Shown here piece by piece: positions 1 through 4,878 of a DNA stretch of 12,684 nucleotides. The position numbers and the translations under genes are program-made. The stretch comes from Dethiosulfatibacter sp. (GTDB lineage: Bacteria > Bacillota_A > Clostridia > Tissierellales > Dethiosulfatibacteraceae), in assembly GCA_019084435.1 (NCBI GenBank), contig JAHRFV010000037.1, forward strand, positions 1 through 12,684. The letters run 5' to 3'. Positions within the stretch are counted from its first letter, which is position 1, and every line of letters starts with the position of its first letter. The notes under the pieces were generated by a model. That model searched no databases and was not told where the DNA came from. It was given only the letters and a program-made list of their open reading frames with translations.

Positions 1-2
1 CA

Positions 3-497
3 GATATCAAAATTGCCAAGAGGGCTGGTTTACTCCATGATATCTGTAAAGCTGTGGATCATGAAATTGAAGGAGCTCACTTTGAAATAGGTGGAGATAT
101 TGCAAGAAGATATAAAGAAGGCAATGAAGTAGTACATGCTATCGAATCACATCATAATGACGTTGAGCCACAGACAATAGAAGCTATCATAGTACAGGCG
201 GCAGATGCGATTTCAGCGGCTAGACCTGGTGCAAGACGAGAAACACTCGAATCTTACATAAAAAGACTAGAAAAACTTGAAGAAATTGCCAATTCATTTG
301 AAGGTGTGGAGAAGTCATTTGCTATCCAGGCCGGCAGGGAGATTAGAATTATGGTCAAACCTGAAGATGTCAATGATGACAGTATCGTGTTAATAGCGAG
401 AAATATTGTCAAGAGAATTGAGCAGGAGTTGGAGTATCCAGGACAGATTAAAGTCAATGTTGTCAGGGAGACAAGAGCTATCGAGTATGCTAAATAA
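3..497 (+). CDS. rny: Ribonuclease Y, C-terminal fragment (5' end outside window)
   Basis: The open frame enters from the left edge (first full codon at base 3) and gives 164 residues of the HD-domain half of RNase Y, the membrane-anchored endoribonuclease that starts bulk mRNA decay in many Firmicutes. Visible landmarks are the HD metal-binding pair in [14 protein letters not shown], the downstream ESHHNDVEP histidines, and the conserved [16 protein letters not shown] helix, followed by the [32 protein letters not shown] region typical of the family's C-terminus. The N-terminal membrane anchor, coiled coil and KH domain lie outside the window. An in-frame GTG at base 54 is internal and not the start, because conserved family sequence continues upstream of it. 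One oddity is HDICKA where most family members have HDIGKA; the metal ligands H and D are kept. The gene ends just ahead of a strong terminator, so it is the last gene of its transcript. Confidence 0.95.
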   Translation, partial: DIKIAKRAGLLHDICKAVDHEIEGAHFEIGGDIARRYKEGNEVVHAIESHHNDVEPQTIEAIIVQAADAISAARPGARRETLESYIKRLEKLEEIANSFEGVEKSFAIQAGREIRIMVKPEDVNDDSIVLIARNIVKRIEQELEYPGQIKVNVVRETRAIEYAK

Positions 498-508
498 TGA
501 AAACTGAG

Positions 509-537
509 GGAGTAAACTAATTCGTTTACTCCTTTTT
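509..537 (+). terminator. Rho-independent terminator after rny
   Basis: A perfect 9-bp stem (GGAGTAAAC / GTTTACTCC) with a 6-nt loop is followed by five T residues. It begins 12 nt after the rny stop codon. It separates rny from purB, so purB needs its own promoter in the following 450 bp. Confidence 0.9.
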
Positions 538-561
538 CATGAATTACATTTTCTTGAATCA

Positions 562-582
562 AACTCACAAAGTTTCATTTAT
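562..582 (+). repeat. Direct repeat A, copy 1
   Basis: AACTC-ACAAAGTTTCATTTAT, which recurs at 903-924 with one inserted G and one T/C change. It lies just left of the omega-RNA-like segment, and could be part of that element's left end. Confidence 0.65.
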
Positions 583-593
583 CCGATGACTAA

Positions 594-734
594 CAGTGCT
601 AAGACCTCCCACTGCTATAAGTGGGAGATAAGCACTGTAGAGTCCCTGGATACTGGATAACGGTTTCTAAGGTTCAGATGTCGTTTCAAAAGCCAACTGA
701 ACCCAAGAATCCTGTTGATGATAATTCATGTCAA
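594..734 (+). mobile_element. IS200/IS605-type right-end / omega-RNA-like structured remnant, no transposase
   Basis: No protein is encoded here, but the sequence folds into consecutive stems: CAGTGCT/AGCACTG (594-600 with 631-637) enclosing CTCCCACT/AGTGGGAG (606-613 with 620-627); then GGTTCAG/CTGAACC (671-677 with 697-703); then a weak end hairpin TTGATG/TGTCAA (715-720 with 729-734, two G-U pairs). The arrangement ...CTGAACC-cAAGAATCC-hairpin-TCAA resembles, from memory, the right ends of IS200/IS605 elements that carry tnpB; there this segment also forms the 3' part of the TnpB guide (omega) RNA. TCAA at 731-734 would be the right cleavage tetranucleotide. Neither tnpA nor tnpB is present nearby, so it would be a non-autonomous derivative or a decayed relic. 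The stems are seen directly; the family assignment is recollection and not a search result. An unrelated structured ncRNA remains possible. Confidence 0.5.
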
Positions 735-748
735 TCGTTATAAGTCTA
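718..748 (+). repeat. Direct repeat B, copy 1
   Basis: This 31-nt stretch matches 923-953 at 25 of 31 positions, with a core TCATGTCA(A/T)TCGTTAT. It overlaps the terminal hairpin of the omega-RNA-like segment. Confidence 0.55.
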
Positions 749-782
749 AATTTATATATTCATGACATGAACATCAATATGA

Positions 783-857
783 AACGTCTCAGACACACTG
801 AATGTATGAGCTCAGCGCCTGATTAATTTATCAACAACTCGACTAACGTCTCAGACA
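783..857 (+). repeat. Two perfect 13-nt direct repeats
   Basis: AACGTCTCAGACA occurs at 783-795 and again, identically, at 845-857. The second copy lies in the loop of the inverted repeat 825-868. No function is recognised. Confidence 0.6.
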
Positions 858-868
858 GTTGATAAATT
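825..868. repeat. 11-bp inverted repeat in the rny-purB spacer
   Basis: Perfect arms AATTTATCAAC (825-835) and GTTGATAAATT (858-868) surround a 22-nt loop. The flanks CTGAT (820-824, reading ctgatt) and ATCAG (874-878) extend the symmetry with a gap. There is no T tract, so it is not a terminator. The rest of the 498-1007 spacer holds no ORF that looks real and no recognisable riboswitch. No convincing sigma-A promoter was found close to purB. Confidence 0.6.
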
Positions 869-902
869 TTAACATCAGTCACTTGCGCTCCTAATCTGAA
901 TG

Positions 903-924
903 AACTCGACAAAGTTTCACTTAT
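903..924 (+). repeat. Direct repeat A, copy 2
   Basis: Second copy of the 21-22-nt repeat found at 562-582. Here it runs straight into repeat B (923-953), whereas in copy 1 about 135 nt separate the two halves. Its first eight bases, AACTCGAC, also occur at 836-843. Confidence 0.65.
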
Positions 925-953
925 GATGGCTCATGTCATTCGTTATTTGTCTA
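923..953 (+). repeat. Direct repeat B, copy 2
   Basis: Second copy of the 31-nt repeat at 718-748. It is fused to repeat A copy 2 and contains the small hairpin ATGA-tggc-TCAT. Confidence 0.55.
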
Positions 954-994
954 TACTCTACGAATCTATAAAAAACTAATTTTTGAATTTAAAG

Positions 995-1000
995 AGGAGG
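995..1000 (+). promoter_or_regulatory. purB ribosome binding site that points to an ATA start
   Basis: A perfect AGGAGG inside AAAGAGGAGGG. It sits 7 nt before the in-frame ATA at 1008, the ideal distance. It is 64 nt before the first in-frame ATG (1065), which has no ribosome binding site close to it. The in-frame ATT at 1002 is only 1 nt away, and the nearby TTG at 1003 is out of frame and hits a stop two codons later. Confidence 0.85.
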
Positions 1001-1007
1001 GATTGAT

Positions 1008-2444
1008 ATAAAAGATTATACTTCTTACACGAACCCACTTATAACAAGATACGCCAGCAAGGAAATGAGTTACATATTTTCTGATGAAAAAAAATTCTCG
1101 ACTTGGAGAAAGCTTTGGGTTGCTCTGGCAAAATCAGAGATGGAATTGGGTCTGAACATCAGTGACGAACAGATTCAAGAACTGGAAAGCAACATATTCA
1201 ACATCGATTTTGAGATGGCTGCACAGAAGGAGAAGGAATTTAGGCATGATGTCATGGCACACGTGCATACCTATGGTGCTCAGTGTCCTCATGCAAAGCC
1301 AATCATTCATTTGGGAGCAACAAGTGCTTTTGTAGGAGACAATACAGATATCGTTCAGATGAGAGAGGCTTTGGAATTAGTAAAAATCAAGCTGATCAAT
1401 CTGATAAATGAGCTAGCGAAGTTTGCCATAAAATATAAAGATTTACCTACACTGGGATATACCCATTTCCAACCAGCTCAACTGACAACAGTGGGGAAGA
1501 GGGCATCATTGTGGTTGCAGGATTTATATTTTGATTATTGTGATCTGGAATATGTCCTTTCAGGCTTAAAATTAAGAGGTGCAAAGGGGACTACAGGCAC
1601 ACAAGCCAGTTTTCTAAGTCTTTTTGAAGGTGATAGCGAGAAAGTGGCGAAGCTCGACATGCTTATAGCAGAGAAAATGGGTTTTGAAGGGTCTTATGAT
1701 GTAACTGGCCAGACATATTCAAGAAAAATTGATGTTAAAGTAACGAATGTTTTGAGTGGTATCGCACAATCCTTGCACAAGATGACCAATGATTTCAGAC
1801 TGCTCCAGAGCTTGAAAGAAGTCGAAGAACCTTTTGAATCACATCAGATAGGATCATCGGCCATGGCCTACAAGAGAAACCCCATGAGAAGCGAGAGAAT
1901 AGCCTCCTTAGCGCGTTTTATCATCAATACATCTCATAGTACGGAAGATACTGCATCAACGCAGTGGTTCGAGCGAACACTTGATGATTCGGCGAACAAA
2001 CGTTTGACAATTCCGCAGACATTTTTGGGTTGCGATGCGATTTTATCAATAGCTATCAACATATTTCAAGGCGTTGTTGTCAATGATAAAGTTATCCAGA
2101 AACACATAGACGAGGAATTGCCGTTTATGGCAACTGAGAACATCATAATGGAATCTGTAAAACAAGGTGGCGACCGTCAGGATCTACATGAGGAGATTAG
2201 AGTTTTATCTATGGAAGCTGCTGAGCAAGTTAAAAAACATGGGCAAAAAAATGACCTAATAGATAGAATCATCAAATCAAGCAAAATTTCGATTACCGAA
2301 GATGAAATCAACCATATCATAGATCCAAAGAAATTCACAGGTCGAAGCGCACAACAAGTCGTAGAATTCATCAATGACAAAATTGAGCCGATATTACAAA
2401 AAAATAAAAATCTGTTGGGAATTGATGTTGATTTGAAGGTATAG
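1008..2444 (+). CDS. purB: Adenylosuccinate lyase with apparent ATA start codon
   Basis: PurB catalyses two cytosolic fumarate-releasing steps of purine synthesis: SAICAR to AICAR and adenylosuccinate to AMP. From the ATA at 1008 the protein is 478 residues. It opens KDYTSYTNPLITRYASKEM, which closely matches the N-terminus of the human ADSL-like branch of the family; the RY of that motif belongs to the substrate phosphate site. Other landmarks in this numbering are LGATS near 102-106, THFQP near 152-156 (the family's catalytic histidine region), and the fumarase/aspartase superfamily signature SSAMAYKRNP at 283-292. Starting at the first ATG (1065) would give 459 residues and remove RY, so that start is unlikely despite being the longest ATG-initiated reading. 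Neither a canonical start codon nor a clear promoter was found upstream. A terminator overlaps the stop codon, so the gene is monocistronic. Function is near certain; the start codon is inferred. Confidence 0.95.
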   Translation: MKDYTSYTNPLITRYASKEMSYIFSDEKKFSTWRKLWVALAKSEMELGLNISDEQIQELESNIFNIDFEMAAQKEKEFRHDVMAHVHTYGAQCPHAKPIIHLGATSAFVGDNTDIVQMREALELVKIKLINLINELAKFAIKYKDLPTLGYTHFQPAQLTTVGKRASLWLQDLYFDYCDLEYVLSGLKLRGAKGTTGTQASFLSLFEGDSEKVAKLDMLIAEKMGFEGSYDVTGQTYSRKIDVKVTNVLSGIAQSLHKMTNDFRLLQSLKEVEEPFESHQIGSSAMAYKRNPMRSERIASLARFIINTSHSTEDTASTQWFERTLDDSANKRLTIPQTFLGCDAILSIAINIFQGVVVNDKVIQKHIDEELPFMATENIIMESVKQGGDRQDLHEEIRVLSMEAAEQVKKHGQKNDLIDRIIKSSKISITEDEINHIIDPKKFTGRSAQQVVEFINDKIEPILQKNKNLLGIDVDLKV

Positions 2445-2475
2445 GCTGTGAATGTTGCAGCTTATACCTTTTTTT
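2436..2475 (+). terminator. Rho-independent terminator overlapping the purB stop
   Basis: A 13-bp stem with a single G-U pair (AAGGTATAGGCTG at 2436-2448, CAGCTTATACCTT at 2458-2470) and a 9-nt loop runs into a seven-T tract. The left arm includes the last purB codons and the stop codon. Confidence 0.9.
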
Positions 2476-2614
2476 GTTTTGACACCTGTAATAACGATTA
2501 AATATTTTGAAAATAAAAGACTTAAAAATATTTTGTAATACCAATACACCAAAATGATTCAAAAACCGTTAAAATGGCTAAAAAGGGCTAATTTCGAGAA
2601 TTCCGAGAAATAGC

Positions 2615-2643
2615 TTGAAATTAGTTATAAAAAGTCTTATAAT
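2615..2643 (+). promoter_or_regulatory. Sigma-A-type promoter of the recombinase gene
   Basis: TTGAAA (2615-2620), 17 nt, TATAAT (2638-2643): five of six and six of six consensus bases at ideal spacing. Transcription would start near 2650, giving a leader of about 70 nt that contains the 2662-2691 palindrome. An 8-bp inverted repeat CTAATTTC/GAAATTAG (2588-2595, 2617-2624) overlaps the -35 and could be an operator. The remainder of 2476-2614 is A+T-rich with nothing else recognised. Confidence 0.8.
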
Positions 2644-2661
2644 TACAATAAATAAACATAC

Positions 2662-2691
2662 TTTGTCGCAAAATAACTATTTTGCGACAAA
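2662..2691. promoter_or_regulatory. 30-bp near-perfect palindrome in the recombinase leader
   Basis: Two perfect 14-bp arms, TTTGTCGCAAAATA and TATTTTGCGACAAA, are separated only by AC. There is no T tract on either strand, so it is not a terminator. It lies about 12-41 nt after the predicted transcription start and 28 nt before the ATG of a tyrosine recombinase. It could be a recombinase binding site (11-bp arms around an 8-bp centre would suit one), a repressor operator, or an RNA hairpin controlling translation. It does not match the Firmicutes dif consensus as I recall it. Confidence 0.7.
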
Positions 2692-2719
2692 AAATAAATA
2701 GATAAGCAGGTGCCTTTTC

Positions 2720-3709
2720 ATGGATACTTTTAATGCTCCCTCTCTTTTGGTAGACTTTATTAATTACATAGAAACGATCAAAGGTAAATCCAAACAAACC
2801 GTCAGTGAATATTTTCTGGACCTGAGAATCTTCTACCGCTTTTGTGCAATCAGATTCAAGCTGACTGACGAAAAGGTTTTTGATGAAATAGATATCAGTT
2901 CCCTGTCTGAGGATTTTCTTCAGAACATCAAGCTAAGAGATCTCCATGCCTTTGTTTCCTTCATAGATAAAATGCGAGGCAATAACAATAAAACAAAAGC
3001 CCGCAAAATCGCCAGTTTAAGGTCTTATTTTAAGTATCTTGAGGGCGTGGTCAATGTAATCGATAAAAACCCCGCAGAGAACCTGGAAACACCTAAGATT
3101 GAAGCCAGGCTCCCGGTACATTTGTCTTTAGATGAGTCAAAACGACTTTTGAAGTCAATTGATGGAAAATATAAAATTAGAGATTATGCTATCATCACTA
3201 TATTCTTAAATTGTGGCGTTCGACTGTCAGAGCTTGTCAGTATCGATATCGATAAAATAAAGGACGAAACGCTAACGGTGATTGGAAAAGGCAACAAAGA
3301 AAGAACTGTTTATCTCAATCAGGCCTGTGTGAGAGTTATACAAGACTATCTTGAGGAACGTCCAGATCCACTGGAAAGCGACAAGAAAGCTTTATTCTTA
3401 AGCTCAAGAAGAAAACGAATCTCTCCTAAAGCTGTGCAGCACCTTCTGAACAAACACTTGACGGTTGCAGGTCTGCTAGATCAACACTATTCTCCTCACA
3501 AGCTTAGGCATACAGCCGCAACACTGATGTATCAGTACGGTGATGTGGATATAAGAGCGCTTCAGGAGATTTTAGGACACGAGAGTGTTTCAACAACACA
3601 GATATACACACACATAAACAGTGAAAGACTAAAAAAAGCCGTCGACAGCAATCCGCTGAGCGGCATAGGTTCCGATGAGGACGAAGATAATCTTAAGAAA
3701 GACGAGTAA
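2720..3709 (+). CDS. Tyrosine site-specific recombinase, XerC/XerD type
   Basis: This 329-residue protein has the two-domain Xer architecture: an N-terminal SAM-like DNA-binding domain (about 5-110) and a C-terminal catalytic domain (about 130-310). All catalytic residues are visible: R168 in GVRLSEL, K190 in GKGNKER, H260 and R263 in HKLRH, H287 in LGHESVSTTQ, and the nucleophile Y296 in QIYTH. It is slightly longer than typical XerC/XerD (about 300) because of an acidic, probably disordered tail (SDEDEDNLKKDE). Such enzymes resolve chromosome dimers at dif, or act on element-specific sites. Its position beside lexA and the mutS/mutL cluster suggests, as I recall clostridial gene order, a chromosomal Xer protein and not a phage integrase. 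It has its own promoter, and start ATG 2720 follows a modest AGGTG site. XerC and XerD cannot be told apart here, so no symbol is given. Confidence 0.92.
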   Translation: MDTFNAPSLLVDFINYIETIKGKSKQTVSEYFLDLRIFYRFCAIRFKLTDEKVFDEIDISSLSEDFLQNIKLRDLHAFVSFIDKMRGNNNKTKARKIASLRSYFKYLEGVVNVIDKNPAENLETPKIEARLPVHLSLDESKRLLKSIDGKYKIRDYAIITIFLNCGVRLSELVSIDIDKIKDETLTVIGKGNKERTVYLNQACVRVIQDYLEERPDPLESDKKALFLSSRRKRISPKAVQHLLNKHLTVAGLLDQHYSPHKLRHTAATLMYQYGDVDIRALQEILGHESVSTTQIYTHINSERLKKAVDSNPLSGIGSDEDEDNLKKDE

Positions 3710-3763
3710 GATGAGTTTAAATCATTATTAATACTAAACAGAATTGTCCAAGTTGTTGATGAT

Positions 3764-4066
3764 TTAGAGACTCGGAACAATAATTACCTGACCTGGATAT
3801 ATCATTCCATCTTCGATATTGTTTAATTCCATTATTGTATAAACATCATGTCGTATGGAATCTGACGTGCCATATTGTCTAGCGATATTCCATATAGTAT
3901 CGCCATCACGTACTGGAATTTCAATGAATAAATTGCTGTTGACTGAGAATGCTGTAATGTTGTAAATAAACACCGAGATCATCAGAACGGCCAAAATAGC
4001 CGAAATCATAACAAAGGATCTGAATCTCTTGTAATTAACCACTCTATATTTTCTTAATACGACCAT
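3764..4066 (-). CDS. yneA: YneA-like SOS cell-division inhibitor (membrane LysM protein)
   Basis: A 100-residue protein with a basic N-terminus, one transmembrane helix (about residues 17-37, ISAILAVLMISVFIY) and a C-terminal LysM domain (about 49-98: VRDGDTIWNIARQYG ... LNNIEDGMIYPGQVIIVP) that would bind peptidoglycan outside the cell. This architecture, the small size, and divergent transcription from lexA across LexA boxes are those of Bacillus subtilis YneA, which delays septation during the SOS response. ATG 4066 has a GGAGG site about 6 nt upstream. The gene faces the recombinase across 54 bp with no obvious terminator. LysM membrane proteins are common, so the functional name rests mainly on the SOS context. 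The YneB resolvase that follows yneA in Bacillus is absent at this position. Confidence 0.8.
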   Translation of the reverse strand: MVVLRKYRVVNYKRFRSFVMISAILAVLMISVFIYNITAFSVNSNLFIEIPVRDGDTIWNIARQYGTSDSIRHDVYTIMELNNIEDGMIYPGQVIIVPSL

Positions 4067-4079
4067 ATTAAACCTCCAT

Positions 4080-4093
4080 CGAACATTTGTTTA
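4080..4093. promoter_or_regulatory. LexA (SOS) box 1, yneA-proximal
   Basis: CGAACATTTGTTTA fits the Gram-positive SOS box CGAAC-N4-GTTYG except for the last base. It lies between the yneA promoter and its start codon, within the presumed 5' leader, so bound LexA would block that transcript. Confidence 0.85.
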
Positions 4094-4098
4094 ATTTA

Positions 4099-4127
4099 AT
4101 AGTAACAGAACAATTGTTCGTTGTCAA
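4099..4127 (-). promoter_or_regulatory. Promoter of the YneA-like gene
   Basis: On the minus strand, TTGACA (4127-4122), 17 nt, TACTAT (4104-4099). The -35 is perfect and the -10 matches four of six. LexA box 2 fills the spacer. Confidence 0.75.
4107..4120. promoter_or_regulatory. LexA (SOS) box 2, inside the yneA promoter
   Basis: AGAACAATTGTTCG, with perfect dyad symmetry over GAACAATTGTTC. It occupies the spacer between the -35 and -10 of the minus-strand promoter. Its centre is 27 bp from box 1 and 29 bp from box 3. Confidence 0.9.
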
Positions 4128-4135
4128 CATTTTTA

Positions 4136-4149
4136 AGAACGAATGTTTG
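4136..4149. promoter_or_regulatory. LexA (SOS) box 3, overlapping the lexA -35
   Basis: AGAACGAATGTTTG matches GAAC-N4-GTTTG. Its right end overlaps the lexA -35 hexamer (4147-4152), consistent with LexA autorepression. Confidence 0.85.
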
Positions 4150-4175
4150 ATTTTATTTTTATACTATGTTATAAT
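4147..4175 (+). promoter_or_regulatory. lexA promoter
   Basis: TTGATT (4147-4152), 17 nt, TATAAT (4170-4175). The -35 overlaps LexA box 3. A GAGGTG ribosome binding site follows at 4192-4197, 5 nt before the lexA ATG. Confidence 0.8.
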
Positions 4176-4202
4176 TAGGAAAAATTAGATTGAGGTGAAG
4201 CA

Positions 4203-4823
4203 ATGAGCGAAGAGTTATCCAAAAACCAACTAAGGATATTAAGTTATATAAAGGAAGAAATAAGTAGCAAGGGCTATCCCCCATCAGTCAGAGAGATTTG
4301 CATGGCTGTTGGATTAAGCTCTACTTCCACGGTTCATTCTCATCTTACTGCTCTTGAGAAAAAGGGTTATATAAAAAAAGGAAACAATAAAAATAGGGCT
4401 ATTGAAGTAATCGATCAAGAATCAGCCATGTATGATCTTCCAAAAAAAGAAATAGTCAACATTCCTCTTATTGGTAGTATAGCTGCAGGACAACCAATAT
4501 TGGCTACACAAAATGCAGAGGATCTGTTCCCTATTCCTGTGGAATGGGTTGGTAAAAATGATTCATTTGTTCTTCGGGTTAAAGGAGACAGTATGATCAA
4601 TGCAGGTATCTTCAATGGTGATTATGTTGTGATCAGTTGTCAGAATTCAGCCAGGAACGGTGACATTGTAGCCGCTCTGATAGATGATGAAGCTACCTTG
4701 AAGCGATATTTTAGAGAAAAGGACCACATCAGATTACAGCCTGAAAATGATAACATGGAACCGATATTGTCAACTGAAGTAGCGATACTAGGGCTTTTGA
4801 AATGTGTTATACGTAAGTATTGA
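4203..4823 (+). CDS. lexA: LexA repressor, SOS regulator
   Basis: LexA represses DNA-damage genes and is inactivated when RecA-ssDNA filaments stimulate its self-cleavage. The 206-residue length is typical. The winged-helix DNA-binding domain spans about 1-68 (KNQLRILSYIKEEISSKGYPPSVREI ... SSTSTVHSHLTALEKKGYI). The scissile bond is A95-G96 in GSIAAGQP. The latent protease dyad is S130 (KGDSMINAG) and K167 (EATLKRYF), so the protein should be fully cleavable. It is transcribed away from the YneA-like gene under LexA boxes that imply autoregulation, and it faces the PLP-enzyme gene across a shared terminator. Confidence 0.98.
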   Translation: MSEELSKNQLRILSYIKEEISSKGYPPSVREICMAVGLSSTSTVHSHLTALEKKGYIKKGNNKNRAIEVIDQESAMYDLPKKEIVNIPLIGSIAAGQPILATQNAEDLFPIPVEWVGKNDSFVLRVKGDSMINAGIFNGDYVVISCQNSARNGDIVAALIDDEATLKRYFREKDHIRLQPENDNMEPILSTEVAILGLLKCVIRKY

Positions 4824-4850
4824 CCATAACAAATATAATAATCGACCGTA

Positions 4851-4878
4851 AAAAAAGAAGTCACTCGACTTCTTTTTT
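4851..4878. terminator. Bidirectional terminator between lexA and the PLP-enzyme gene
   Basis: A perfect 12-bp stem (AAAAAAGAAGTC / GACTTCTTTTTT) with a 4-nt ACTC loop. The A tract on one side and the T tract on the other give a U tail on both strands. It overlaps the last codons of the minus-strand gene. The G+C-poor stem makes its strength uncertain. Confidence 0.75.

Noticed and set aside
254..568. 104-residue minus-strand ORF across the end of rny
   Set aside because: It is antisense to conserved RNase Y coding sequence and runs through the terminator; the protein looks like no family.
498..1007. Purine riboswitch or T-box ahead of purB
   Set aside because: None of the conserved G-box aptamer or T-box sequences is visible, and there is no terminator/antiterminator pair near the start codon.
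2662..2691. Rho-independent terminator, or the chromosomal dif site
   Set aside because: No T tract follows on either strand, and the arms do not fit the Firmicutes dif consensus; a non-dif recombinase site remains open.
2720..3709. Recombinase as the integrase of a prophage or integrative element
   Set aside because: Size and architecture fit Xer, the neighbours are housekeeping genes, and no tRNA, att repeats, excisionase or phage genes are present.
3718..3766. Terminator between the recombinase and the YneA-like gene
   Set aside because: Only an 8-bp A+T-rich inverted repeat (TAAATCAT/ATGATTTA) with a 33-nt loop and no T tract is present.
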